From: Phoebastria nigripes | Lineage: Eukaryota > Chordata > Aves > Procellariiformes > Diomedeidae | Reading direction: 5' to 3' | Length of the DNA: 64,000 nt | Assembly: GCA_035582835.1 (NCBI GenBank) | Contig: JAYKAV010001831.1 | Span: forward strand, 566,373-630,372 | Shown: in pieces, positions 13,941 to 27,114 of the stretch | Layout: each line of letters starts with the position of its first letter | How positions within the stretch are numbered: the stretch's first letter is position 1 | The notes under the pieces: generated by a model | What the model saw: the letters and a program-made list of their open reading frames with translations, nothing else | What the model was told of the DNA's origin: nothing | Database searches by the model: none | Program-made: the position numbers and the translations under genes

Positions 13941-16145
13941 AATCATACCTACAGGATGCAACCGAAGATGATTTCTCTTCCACAGCATACAGAAGATTAA
14001 AGCAGCATTTGCTTTCAGCTGGTGTAACCATATTTTCTTAATATTCAGAGAAAAAACCAAAGCTATCAGTTGCTGCATGATGCACAAGTTGCAGATGGTA
14101 TTTTAGGATTTTCATCTTCTCTAAATATAAGCATAACATCGTTATTTTTCTTGTCACTTCATAATTATTATTCACTTGGTTTCATGTCTCGCACATAATT
14201 CTATTAAGGAAAAACAGTTTTGTGCTTTTTTGTTTTGTTTACATGTAGTAGGAATGAGAGGATGTATTATTGGTGAGATAAAAATAGTGCTGGAGTATTT
14301 GTGCCCAACAAATTGCATTTAGACAAGAGGTGTTACTATCTGGATGGCAGTGCGTATTCTTCATCTGCTGTGGTGTTCTAGCTGAAATTGAGTGGTCCTG
14401 GAAAAACTTGGTTGTAAAATGCCATATGCATTCATTCAGGGGATTAGGACTGCCCACATCCTGTCTGTATACAGGACAAAAGCTGTTGTAGGGCTGCTAT
14501 TCTCTATCTGAACAGATACTCTTAAACTGGTTATATCTGGGCTTTTTCCCCATCACCACTGGGGCTTCAGAAGTAAAATCCTTCTTTTTTTCCTTTAAAA
14601 TGTAAGTTGACGTTGTGACAATAACCCCAGAAGCAGTACCCAAAATACACACCAGAGAAAGGAAAGAGAAGGAAAAAGCTATTAAGTGGACAGCTTTGGC
14701 CAAAACCCAGATGCATACACATCTGGCATCAAATAATTTAGTGTGAACTACAGAAGAAAGTTTTAAACATTTTGTAATTCCTGTCATTTCTGTGTGACAG
14801 TGTGGTACTTTCCTCTAGCCTGGCCTTGAGGTCTATCCACTATAACTGGAGATAAATTTTTTCTTGCCTTGCCCAAGCAAAAGATGTTTTTTATGATTGC
14901 AATACAGAATAACTGTAATAGCATTTGGGGCACATCCATTATACTGGTGCTTACAGACCAAATTCAGTGTTAATGAGATCAAGTGCAATTCATTTCAAAC
15001 AGTTGTGCCTCCTTAGCTGCAGTGAAAGCATTTTAAAAAATATTTGTTGTTGCATAGTTTTCATTCCCAGCCTGAAATGAAATAACAGAATACTTCTTTT
15101 CACTCTTCTAATGACATTAAGAGTGTATAAAGTCATATTATATGTTACATGAATTTCTTCATGTCATGAATTCAGTTACAGTTCTTACCTCTATATGGGA
15201 ATAAGGTATTAATGAATATAGGTTGCTCCAGTAGCATAGTTACATATGACAGGTTTGGTGTTTTACCATATACAGCTTTTCAGTGTTTCCAAAAGTATTC
15301 ATACAGTTGACATTTTTTTCTGGTAGTCATATTTTTAAAGCATTTTATTTCATTGCTAATAACAAGTACTGGCATTTGTCTTTTTCTTGGCTCAACATGC
15401 TGATAATGCAATAATAGATATATTGAGAAGTTCTAACATCCCTAATTCATTTGCTAAGCTGTTATGTCTCAATACCAACAATTTCAAAAGAAAAAAAAAT
15501 GTCCAAGTAGGATAACATGTAACTTTATTTAAATTATTTAAAATAATTCTTTGGAAAGCTTCACCCCAGACATTCTTCAAAGAGGGAACTAGGAAAAAAA
15601 GGGAAAGAAAAAAAGAAAAGTGTCTACACAGAGCTCTCCTGTTCTTAATTTTGGTTGAAACCATGCATATCCCTTTGAAGTATTGGCTCTAGTAATACAC
15701 ACCTTATCCCTCTCTGTGCCAGCCATATGAACCTATTTACATTGTAAGATTCAGCCAGAGGCCAGGAAAGAGATATGTACAGTAATTCCAAACACAGTCT
15801 ATAAGGAAGTACCTCAAAGATTTTCATAAAAGTCAATGACACCTATCAAATGGCATTAGAAACATGTAAGCAGGCATGGCCATGATTACCTCAAACTGAC
15901 ATGATAGTACCTGTCTCAAAGAAATTGCACTTTATTGAATTGTCTTTAAACATTTATATAAAGTAACAAAGTCAGCAAAGTAGTTTAAACTTCCACCAAA
16001 ACAGATGTCAAAAAGTGACTATGCTTTGAAATATAAATGAAGTCAAGGGTCTTCTGTTGCTTTTGAGTAAGACAAGCTGACTGAAAAGCAAAACAATTTA
16101 AATGAAAACCATTGTTTTTCTGTTGTGGTACTTTTAGCCATAACT

Positions 16146-16178
16146 ATCTATCTGTCTGTCTGTCTGTCTGCCTATCTA
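16146..16178. repeat. TCTG/TCTA tetranucleotide microsatellite
   Basis: About eight tetranucleotide units occur in a row, mostly TCTG with TCTA at both ends. Such tracts are usually length-variable. Confidence 0.85.
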
Positions 16179-19100
16179 ATAAAAGTAATCTGTGCTCATA
16201 AAGGTAAAGAAACAAGACTGAAAATGCACTCCAAAGCCAGCCTTTAGTACTTTGGAATAACGGGAGATACTATTTTCCATCCCTGGATCCCTCTTCAGTA
16301 CCGGGTACTGCATACCCATATAAGGAATTACATAAATTTCAGCAAAACTTACTGAGTACCATCAATGCATGTTCTAGGTATGATGCTAAATATTTTGGAG
16401 ATTACTTCATCTATCTAGTTATGAAGAATGACAGTCTGGTGTATGTCATAAATCTACAGTAAATCATAAATCTGACATAAATTATCATAGTAGAAGGGGA
16501 ACTGAGATAAAGCCGTACACATTCAGCGGTAACAGGTTTGGATCACCACAGAACATATGTGTGTGCTTGACTTTAAGTACTGAAACCATCTACATTCTTC
16601 GAGGGAAATATGTGCTTGGGGGACTTTTTGCTTATATCACCAAACCTTTGGAAAAAACGTGGTTTTCAGAATTTTCCAGGACTGAATTTTCCGGTAGGTT
16701 TTTTTCACATTATACAATATTGACAGCATTTGTCACTCTGTCACTGTCAACAACTGATTGGGCATAGATCCCTGGATACTCACACTCCAGCGCTTCTCTA
16801 TCATGATCTCAGTCTGTGTACGAGCATGTGTTGAACACATTAAAATGAATCATCAAAAGGCACCAGGTGCATGGAGTGAACCGAACCATATAAAAAAGCA
16901 AGAAAGTCATAAGTGCTATCATGCCCTGTTTTCCATGAAATAAACAAGGGAATACTGTGCCTTTCCATATTTATTATGGTTAAGGGTTCACTTAGCTCCC
17001 AGAGTAATCCAGACCATCCCTAGGCCAAAAAGTTTCATGTACTAAGATGGGGGAGATGACGGAACTAACTTAGAAAGTGCTAAATATCCATCAAATAGTT
17101 TTGCTGTGGGCTATGTCCATATGCACTTTGTAACCCATTCTCAAACTCCAGAATTATTTAATAGTGTTTCTGCTTACACTACAATATCTCCAATTAGCAT
17201 AACATTTTTGTTCTGGAGCTTGACCCCTGGTGTTTTGGGATATTTGGCTTCCCCCAGGTTCTGGCCATTACCCAAATTCTGGCATTCCTGAACATCCATA
17301 TGGACATAAAAGTTGCCAGACTTCAAATTCCAACGAGGAGCATCTCCAGCTCTTGCTCTGCACACGTTGCTGGATCAGAGATGTGCGCAAGGTTCTTGGG
17401 TCCTTCTCTGGGTCTCCATCCCTGTCCGTTCAGTATCAGCTTTGGATTCAATCTGGGCAATGGTTGTGGTGAGAGGATGCTCTGTGGATTCTCTGCAGCT
17501 CTGGCCAGATCTCTGTCCTTTCACAGATGACTTCCCTCAGGTACCTCACCTGCTCTAATGCTGATGTCCCATATGGAAGCCAACCAAATTCAGAAGCCAA
17601 GCTCATGGGAAAAAACTGTTCCACCAGGCTCTGTGCTAACTTTGCCCCACCTGACAGGGACACAAGTGCCACTCTTTACGCCAGAAGCTCTGGAAGTGGT
17701 TTTCCAGTGCTTTCTTAATAATTTTCTGTTTACTACCTCTAGCATTACTAAGATGCCTCAAATGCCTATCAAAGTAAAAATTAGAAATGCAAGATTAATT
17801 ACTTTCTGAACCTTTTCTCCAAGTGTAAATAGTAAAGTGTCTGGCAGTGAACAGCAGTTTGACATTTCATTTGCATTACACTTATATGAAAATCTGCTAA
17901 AAGTAACCAAAGAAAATGTGCATTTGTTACTATCAAAAATGTTCTAGCATTAATGTTGGCAGGTTAGGATATATCCTGTTCACTTTGCTGGAGGCATAGT
18001 GAAATTTTCCATATCTGCATACTGAACAGTGATTCTGAGAATTCTGTTGAAAAAAACACTGTTCCTTAGTATTATTACCATCAGTTATTCCTGTTACTAT
18101 TATTACTGTTAATGCAATGTTATCATTGATGGCTGATATCATGGGCCTACCATCCAAGCTCAGAACATCAACACCAGAATTCAGAAGTGGCCAACACACT
18201 CCTGAAAATTCCCTCAAATTCCTCAGACTCAGCCCTTTGTACACACACCACAGAGGAGTTGTGTTGGTGGTCTCCAACCCGAGATCAACTGGATGCTGGA
18301 GAGATGGGCAACAAATATCAGCTGGACCATTCAGGTGTCAGTCATTCCTAACAGGAGCTTTTCTGGAGAGTCCTGCCTACATCATTCCTGCCTTTCTTTC
18401 CAGCTTTATGCTGCCAGGTCTTGTTGAAATATTGTCATTGTAGTTATTTGCTGGGAAATGCTTTAAAACCACGTTTTCTTTTCTAAACAATAAAAGCGAA
18501 CCAAGTCATGATCTCACAAAATGATAACACAAAAGCAGCAGCTCACATGAAGATACCTGGAAGCACAGAAGTTAGAAATCTTGCCTTTGTGTTGGCAGGC
18601 AGCCACTAAGATCCCAGCCCTGGGGCAGAAAGGGCAGGGATCATCGTCCCACTGCTGTGATAGCACACCCAGCTGCTTGCCAGCCTGCTTGCCAGCCTGC
18701 CAAGCTCCGTGAGCCTTGTGCAACTGAGGGATTTGGCAGCCCTGCCTTGTCTATCCACACCTCCAGTGCAATATTGAGAGAGGGTAACCAATAGCCTTAG
18801 GGATGAGGTGCTGAGCTGAAAATATAAGGTTTGGGCTTTACCACTTCAAAGGGCTGACAATAATCCTGTGTGCATCCCTAACCATATTTTTGACACTTCA
18901 ATATTTTTATATCCCTGCTGGCAGCCAGTTATCGTTCTGACCCTTCCCCTTTGCCACGAGTTGCACAAGAACACCCCACCCAGCATGGGGAGCAGGTCCC
19001 AAGTCCGACAGATCCAGACCTTGGCCCCGTTGTTTCTCAGAAGGAATCAGCAAATCCAGAGCTCTGCTTGCTCCATGCACATCAACAGGCAGGGGCTGAA

Positions 19101-19970
19101 CTGAGACATCTGGATATGGATGCGACTGTGTCGCAAACAGCCCTGCAAACTAGCACTACGTGCTGGGTCCAACACCTGAAAGTGGGAGGACGCCAAGGAA
19201 AAAGACGCCTTCTGCTGTCGTCTGTAGGGTTGTATTCTGTGTTGTGCATCTTCAGATCTGGGGTTTGCGGGGACAACATTTGTAATCTGATGATGAAAGA
19301 TGAATAATAATAATAGACTGCAATTGTAATGGACCACTGTTGCATGGCAGCCTTTCCTCAGGTCTGAATCAATTTTTTTAAAGCCTAGGTGAGTCTGCAA
19401 ATCATAAAAATTAGCTCATTAAAAAATGGCTTAAAAATCAGCCAGTGAACTGCACAAACCTGTGGCTGCCAGACCCTTTCTCTGCATGACCCCACCAGTT
19501 AGCAGGCAGGGCTGAAGCAAGCTTGTTACAGCCCAATATTTAAAAAAACAAAGAGACAGATCCTGGTTGCACTAGGGTGCACTTTGGAAAGACAGAATGT
19601 GAAAAAGAAGTATTCTTTGGCAAATTTCATTTAAACGGGCTTCAGTGGAAATTTAAAGTATTCATTGCATGTCAGTAGCAGAAATATGAGTGCTATATTC
19701 AGTCGTACACCTCTCATTATATTTCTATTTCTAACACTTCATAGTTTCTCAGACAAAGTGTTAGCATTTCTTTCATTTCTGTAATAATAAAACATGATAT
19801 TTATTACTAAGAGGTAGAGACTAGAGACAGAAGGTGGGGAGCTTTCATCCAGGGGGACAAGACAAGTGCTCTGTAAGAGCATTACTTAATGTGGAGCCAT
19901 GACTCACATGCAATGTCATTTTAACAGCTTTCTGTGTTTAATTTCCTTTTCTTTAACCAGTAGCCTAACA

Positions 19971-20042
19971 CAGCGGCACTCAGACTGCGGTCTATGGACC
20001 ACCAGTGGTTTGTGGGGATCTCCCAGGTGGTCTGGGGAATTA
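19971..20042. repeat. Possible ancient DNA-transposon or SINE fragment
   Basis: The run 'actcagactgcggtctatgg' followed by 'accaccagtggtttgtgggg' and 'aggtggtctgggga' resembles an old interspersed repeat with repeated 'GGTCTGTGG / CCACCAGTGG' modules, seen in sauropsid genomes and perhaps derived from a hAT element. The assignment rests on phrase recognition only. Confidence 0.3.
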
Positions 20043-22294
20043 AACACTTTGGGAGCTACACCATACCCAATAGATCTCAGGAAAGGAAACTGAGTGCTCC
20101 AGAAGGTGATTTTTTTCTTGTTGCGTGAATGGTCTCTGGAGCAAAAAAAACTGGGAAGCCATTGGGTTGGGGAGCCCTTTTACTTTAATTTTTGTGGGAA
20201 AAAAATGCTAACGGTTGGGGTTTGGACACTGGTTTACATTCTCAGTGCCTACAGCGGTCAGAAAGCTTTAGGCCTTTGCAAGGGAAGTCAAAACAGAGCT
20301 GCAGATGATGCAGAGCAACACGACTGAAGAGTTGCAGAGGGGGCTGGAAACCATGCAAGTTTTACCTGCCTGACACTTTGGGGAGATTTGGGGAGTCAGA
20401 TCTCATTACTTAGGCCAGATTTAACATTGGCTACGTGCCTCCCAGCTCCTGTGAGGTCCCAACATCCTTGAGGGAGAGCTTCCCTGGGTTTCTTCTCCCC
20501 TGCTCCTCAAGAGGTTTTGTTTAGCAGGTGGGGGGTTGCAGGTGATGGAGCACATGGACCTGGTCATCGCCAAGCCTACATGATGTGTATCTCCCACAGA
20601 GGGACTGCATGGTGGTATGTCTTGATGATGGACACGCTGCCAGTGGTGCCCACACAGGGTTCAGCAGCCACGATGTCGACCCTGGGAAAGAGAGAGGACA
20701 CTCGCCGCTCTGCTCATGACCCTCATGGACCTGGGGGGTGACCTGAACTTAGGTCACACGTGTGGATCTGTCTAGCACCTGGCAGAAGCGTTTGGGGGTG
20801 AACTCCAAAGGAAAGGTTGCCACCTACGGAACTGCCACCTGCGATTCCCACAGCACCCGACTTCTCCTTGGAGATCCTCTCCGGTACTTGCTGACCTAGC
20901 CTAACCCTGCAGCGGCTTAAGAGATCCAGTGAGCTCATTGCCTAAGGGGGCATGACTGCAGGCCAGATAGGGGAAACGTAATACTTAAATAATGTGTGTG
21001 CTTCAGTGTTCAAAAATGCAACTGTTTGGAGAGGGTAAAGAGGATGGGGGAAAATTGGAAAGCTGTTTGCATGCCCAAAATTAGAGCTTGCACCAGAAGC
21101 AAGAGGGAGGACAATATAACTAATTTACAGGGAAAAGAACACTTCCAGTAAGGTTCATTTAGCCTATTTCTAGGCTAAATGAAGTCTGTCCTGGGAAATT
21201 TCCATTGCATTATGATGGGCTTAATTAGAATTGTTATAATCAAATAAGTGCATTTGGCAGAGTGGTGGGAAAGGAGAATGCTACCATTGCAGGGTTAGCT
21301 GTATGCCCATCTTTTGCTCATCCTGTCCAACGGTACCTGCTCAGACGTTGGGCTTTACTTTTCCTCAGGTGCAATTCCAATGGTTTCCCAGGCTCAGAAT
21401 CAATTTGGGGATGCTCATTTCTGAGCATTAGCCCCAAATGCCCAACAAGTCCAAGTAGATCTGGGGCATGCAGGTGTTCTACAGACTCATTTGAAAAAAA
21501 AAGTAAAATACAGAAACATGTTCTGGTTAAATTATTAGGTCATGGAAGCCTGTTCTGTACAGTCTAAACCCTTTTGCTGTCCCTAAAAGCTAGATTGACT
21601 CCTATGGCATCAGTTTGGACCCTAATGACTTCAATGAGATTAAATTTAAGCCTCTCGTAGTGATGTCTTGCAGCATTCCTGGGAGCTTCATAACTGCTCA
21701 AAATTGCTAGATTAGAGTCCAGTGTGACCCCCTCTTGCATCCTCACTCTTGGTTTCTCTCTTGCCTCAGAGATATTTGGGGAATGCTGGAGGCCAGAGGG
21801 AAGATGAAATGGGAGCTGCAGGAGGCTGCCATAAAGAGGCTTAGTCTTTTTGAGAGGAAATCTTCCTACAACTATTATTTAATGCTATTTTGGCCTTTTA
21901 TGTTATATGGGGTTTGACAGGAAGACTAAGGCTTCTTTCTCCTCTTATTTAGGGCTTAACTCTGCAAATGTCTTTAAAGCCGTAGGTCCCATATATATTA
22001 CTGGTATATCTTGCCTGGAAAAATTCACTGAAATGATAATTCTACTTTCACAAAACAGATTTTTTAGTAACATTGAATCAATTCTTCAGAACATTTTCTT
22101 TCTTCCTTTGAAGTAACTAAAAAATTTCTCTATGTGAGAAATAAAAAGACCTCAAGAGCAAGAACTAAGGGCCAACCTCAGAACAACATTTTCAAATGTA
22201 TCAAAACAAACAGTTCTAAAAAAACCTCCCCAAAAATCAAATGGTAATTTTGATATTTCTCCTAATTTGGCACCAAGAAGTTCTAAAAAGCCTT

Positions 22295-22338
22295 CCCCCC
22301 ACCCCCCACCCCAGCCCACCTGCCACCCCCCCATCCCC
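22295..22338 (-). repeat. C-rich tract with G-quadruplex potential on the - strand
   Basis: Runs of 6, 6, 4 and 3 cytosines are separated by one or two bases (22,295-22,317), followed by further C runs to 22,338. The complementary strand therefore satisfies the G3+ with short loops pattern for an intramolecular G-quadruplex. Confidence 0.75.
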
Positions 22339-22360
22339 AATGGAGAGAAGAATTAATTTT

Positions 22361-22397
22361 CTTGTGTAGTCTTTCTACACAAGACTTTCTACACAAG
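22361..22397. repeat. Hairpin plus 14-bp tandem duplication
   Basis: CTTGTGTAG (22,361-22,369) pairs exactly with CTACACAAG (22,375-22,383) across a 5-nt loop. The right arm, with its leading CTTT, is duplicated directly at 22,385-22,397 with a 14-bp period. The pattern looks like a local templated duplication. Confidence 0.8.
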
Positions 22398-22435
22398 TCA
22401 GGGTTGAGGATGTTGAGCATCTTACAAGATCATGC

Positions 22436-22500
22436 TCTGGAACAACTCCACTGTAAGTCAATGGAATTATATTAGAGCAAAACTGGGCTAAAAAAGAGAA
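22436..22500. repeat. Ancient amniote repeat fragment
   Basis: The phrases 'aactccactgtaagtcaatg' and 'ttagagcaaaactggg' resemble an old sauropsid repeat with a 'GTAAGTCAATGGA...AAAACTGG' core. Only one diverged fragment is visible, and the family is not named. Confidence 0.35.
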
Positions 22501-25500
22501 TTAGGCATGTAATATACCCCAGGGCTCAGAAAGTTCCAGTTTCCTTTCCATAGTCTTACTTGCACTAGTACCAATGCCATGAATGCCTTCAGAATTTCAG
22601 TTGTTAACAGTAAGCCATTTTAATACAGAGATCACTTTAAAGAGGGTGTAAAACCAGGTGAAAGCAAATGCATGCTTCTTTACAATCAGGAGATTAGTAG
22701 ATAACTAGCCAAGCAAACCCAGGAATATTTCACATTTGGCTTCTGGGCTGAGAATTAATATTTTTTGCCAGATTTCAAACAATTTTATTGTAGCTACTAA
22801 AACAATACACCACTAAGCCACCAAAATGATATTTTTGGAGTGAAATGAACTTTCAGTAAAATTTGATACTTCCAAAGTACTGTTTGTAATCACTTGAGAG
22901 AGAATTTTTTTTGCCTCTTTTTTTTTTAATCTTCTTGTGAAGCGAGAGGAATGTGCAAACCAGTATGGGCTAGTAAAGCATATGACACAAAGTTTGGCTC
23001 TACTGAAGTCATAATTGGATGAGACTATGATCCACCCACAGAAATAACACAAATCCTTTAACAAGAGACTTAAGAATAGTTAACTAAAGCCAACATAGCA
23101 ACAAACTTCCCCTGAAAACACACCTTATCTCAGGAAGTGAAAACTATTCACTGCCTAAATTTCAATTAACTTTGTCACGCTTTTCAGAACCGCAGCAGTT
23201 GCAAGCTTGATTCACGTTATGATGACAGATAATTGCTTTTACAGGTCTGGCTTGGTGGAACTGTGGAAAAAGGCTTGCCAGACTGTATTACATGAGTGAA
23301 AAACATTAAATAGGCAGCTAACATGTCTCATCTCTTCCTCTACCTCTTCTCTCTTTTTTTTCCCTATCTTTTGTAACCTCCCATAGAGGTTTATGTGTGT
23401 GCATCTCTGTGTGTCTTTGTGTCTGTGTCAGTAAAAGCCCAAACATTAGATCACAAGTTCTTGTTTATATAAGCTTCAATTTACCCTTCAGGCAGAAACT
23501 TAGAGATTTCCAAACAGACAGATGCTTGCCACTATCCAAATTCAATTTGAAATGCTCTGCACAACATCTCCTTTAACTTAACTAACCTTGTATTGTTCAA
23601 ATACTTCATAACGTGTTTTGATTGCCAAACATCATTACTAACTTCGCCATCGTTAACAAAGCTAATTGAAACACAAATAAATGGAATTCCATAAAATGTC
23701 AAATCTTCTGAAAAAAATTGTATTCATTTTATTAAACACATAAATCTGATTTTACAAATACTTATTATGCAAAGTTATTATGGAAAGCTATCACAAAACC
23801 AAAAGCAAATGTTGCTACCTGGTATGATCTAGACCCTGAATGAGAACCTACAGGAATCTGTAGGAATGGGCTATCATCTGCCAAGAGTCTCAGGACTAAA
23901 ATTTATTCACATAGAGCAAAACCTAAGGAAGGGAGGCAGAAACCCCAGGAAACAAAGCAAGGTTTACTTAGGGAATTGCCAAAGAATCCTCCCCTCAAGG
24001 GAAGATTTGGAAGTCTGTGGAAGACAGAGGGAGAAGGGCTGAACCTAGTACGCGCTGCGGAATGTAAAGTTTTCAGACCATGACGCGCTGCAGTTTCTTT
24101 CCATGGGCACACTGTGGAGGCAGCGGTTCTGTGCTCTAGAAATAACTGAAATAGGAGAGATTCAGGAAGAGAGAATCAGTGTCGCTAACTTCCAAAAAAG
24201 CTCATGCTGCAAATAACACGGAAGAGTCTTCAAGACCTCACCCCTTATGAATTCATTTCAAGAGAATACACAAAGCAAATGCAACTTAGTTACAGAAAAG
24301 GGAAGCAGAAAGTTTGTCATCATTAATCTCCATTTTGCCCCCATGTTGCCAGAAAGTAATGCTGCTTTTAACTGCCTTTTTTTTTTTTTTCCTTTCAGAT
24401 ACAGCATGGTTTAGAAAGTGGCTGCACACACCCCTCCTGAAAATCATGAAATTCTGAGTCTGTAGCAATGCCATTATCTGCTAGATTATGTGCTGAATCA
24501 GGAAGCAATATGCTGCATGGAGGTTCTTCTGCAGGATGTCCTCCTGCTCCTGCTTCTCCCTGATCCTCCTGTGTCTCCCAGAAAAGGGATGTGCCTCTCC
24601 AGTCTCCAATTTCCATCCTATGGAATGGACATGCACAAACTCTTAATAGCAATTAGCTGACCCAATTTTACTGTTGTTAATTTTTCTCTAATGAGCTAGC
24701 TGCTGCAGAGTAAATTTATGGCAAAGCATTTACTCTGTTACAGTGGACAGTGATTCTGCAGTGTCCTCTACCAGAGATGTTTACATCTCAATGAAAGATT
24801 GAAAAGATGCCCTGGGTAGACTGCAAGATACAGTAGGTAATAGTGTGTGCATGTGATGCTGCTGCAAACAGCTGAAACGCTGCAAGTTTACTTCCTAATT
24901 TACCCAACAGTAACTTGCTCATCTACCTATACGTGTTTGATGTATATTGAAAATATGTTGTTCTATGCCCACAGGATATCCATATATCGTCCCTTTCTGG
25001 CACAACATAAATCTATTGCAAGAATTGTTGCATAGCTTGAAAAATGTAAGCACAGTGCGTTCTTCAAGATTCATAGCAACATATGTCTGTGTATCTTGTT
25101 CAGAGCTGTGCCTGAAACATGTTAATGTGCGTGTACAAGTAACGGCACGTAAAGGGGGTTTTGGTTTAGGCACATTTTACCACTGGATTTATATGTGCAT
25201 GAGGTAACACCTACTTTTTTTTTTCTTCAAAGAGCTAATCCACATACATAATTGAAACAAGTCCTTATTCTGCTCACTATAAATATGTACCAGATGTATC
25301 TCTTATAAATGTTACATTTTGTAGCGTGGTGGGATTTGCTAGTACCTGTGAGTTATGTCAACCTTGATCCAAAGGGAAATAAAAATGAAGAGCATTGCAT
25401 TGTAGGATATAGTGTGTCCTAGGCATGGTCACAGGCAAGTCTGTAAGTACAGTAAACAGCTACATTATCACCCTATTGATTTACTCTGTGTAACATGATG

Positions 25501-27049
25501 TCTTGATTGCTGTAAACAGGAATCATGCCACTAAAATAACAAACAAAATTGATTGTACTGAAGCACACACACTGTAATTTCCACTGGCTTTTAGGCTTGC
25601 TGTGGTATACACTCACAGATGATGGGGTTATGATTAGCTGTTCTTCATGGTCTAACAAGAGAATAAAGATGTGAAAATGTTGTGAATACACTGCATTGCA
25701 TCCTTAAGAATTAACTTTAAGTATTGGGCTGCTCGCAGTTTGAAGGCATTTTAAAAGGACTAATCATGTGACAGTGCCTTGGCTTTAGCTAAATAAACAC
25801 TCTGGGACTTTCTTCAAAACCCTTCTGATATCACACGAGTCAACCCTTTTAAAAATACAGATATACCACAGAAAAAGTTGCTACTACTTTGGGTTCTCTG
25901 AAAATCTTATTTCTCTGAAAAATGTTATCACAGGATGTCAGATATGGACCCTTTTCTCACCAGGTCCAGATGACCCAATAAAAAGGCTTTACGCCCATGT
26001 TCACCAGCAGAAAATCCTGTGTGTAATCCAAGAGATACAAAACAAACTGGAGAAAAAACATAACACAGCTTCAAAGCTTTCTGAGATGTTTATCCTCTCG
26101 TTTGTGCATCTGCTAAAAAGTCTCTGTTTTCACTTAATATATTAAAAAAATACAGCAAAAAATAGAAAAGCAACTTGTGAACCAATTACTAACAAGTAAA
26201 AGTATAACAGATGCAAACAAAGAGCTGCAGTATTTTTCACCATATGTTTCAAATCAATCTTACTCCTTCATCAGTTGGAAACAAAGCATAATGTTGTGGT
26301 TCTAAGAGTAACTAACCTTGATCTATCAAACCATAGAAAAACTAGCAGTACTTTGACAAGCCATTTGTTCTATTTATCATAAACAGTCAATAGGATTAAC
26401 TAAGATTCACTGTTCATTTAGAATTCTATTATCTAATTATTCCCATTTCAGCTCCTTTTCTAATTGCCCTCTGGTGTTCAAATTCCTCTATTGCTCATTT
26501 ACTAGTTTCTGCTCTATTCAGTTGGCATTTTGTTTAACAACCTCCAGCCTGCAATTTCAGGTACACAGGTCTGGAGGCAAACAGGGTGGTGATGGGGAGA
26601 AGGACCTGGGGAAAGGGCTGTGCAGGACTGCAGCTGCTTCCCCCTCGCATGCCACAGACGGCGCAGAGCACTGGGGAGCGCCAATGCTGTGGCTACAGTC
26701 CCTGATGTCCTCCTGAGAAATCTACCCACACGTACAGGCACCTGCACAACATGGCATTTTTACTATCTTTAAAACAAGCCATTCATCTTGAGGTTAACAA
26801 AAAAGCAAAAAAGCTCCACACACTTCCGTTGCAACAAGACTACTGGAGAACCTCGACGTGCATTTTAAAACTAGAGGCTCTTTCCTGACTTCTCTCTTCC
26901 TCTCTCTCTTTTATTTTGTCAGATAGGCATTTATTTGGCTTTTGCACCACAGAGCCCAAATGGTACTCCGCATCTTTGAGTCTGTCAGCATGCAAGGGGC
27001 CTGAGAAGATAGTAAGAGTGAGGCACTGGAGAGAACCCCACAGTTTCAA

Positions 27050-27114
27050 GCTTCAGGTGGGAGGCGCAACTGGATGATCTCTAGAGAGCCCTTCCAACCG
27101 CTGTTTCTATCATG
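27050..27114 (+). repeat. CR1 LINE 3'-end fragment (avian type)
   Basis: The phrase CTGGATGATCTCTAGAGAGC followed by CCTTCCAACC and TTTCTAT is the diagnostic 3' terminus of avian CR1 elements, here in the sense orientation. It is 5'-truncated to about 65 bp, as is usual for CR1. It is one of the better clues that this is a bird. Confidence 0.8.

Larger units (their letters stand above)
10700..19960. other. Intergenic desert, second segment
   Basis: This is non-coding sequence. It holds a small palindromic ancient repeat at 13,879-13,940 and a TCTG/TCTA microsatellite at 16,146-16,178. The stretch at 17,220-17,720 is somewhat GC-richer, with several overlapping short open frames in different phases, none with family resemblance. 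I found no exon pair with matching splice phases and no RNA gene. Confidence 0.55.
20060..27040. other. Intergenic desert, third segment
   Basis: This is mostly AT-rich non-coding DNA with a GC-richer patch at about 20,440-20,940 that contains no convincing exon. It includes an old repeat fragment near 22,436-22,500, a C-rich tract at 22,295-22,338, a hairpin with tandem duplication at 22,361-22,397, and a GT-rich stretch around 23,390-23,430. Unique-looking segments with homeodomain-type cores occur at about 23,190-23,280, 23,620-23,690 and 24,650-24,770. No gene or structural RNA was recognised. Confidence 0.55.

Noticed and set aside
17174..17718. Cluster of overlapping open frames on both strands, considered as a possible pseudogene
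   Set aside because: None of the frames resembles a known protein, and no consistent frame with interruptions emerges. A modest rise in GC content explains the reduced stop frequency.
20440..20940. GC-richer patch considered as an exon or processed gene copy
   Set aside because: Both strands were read for a continuous protein-like frame. The frames are short, shift between phases and show no family resemblance.
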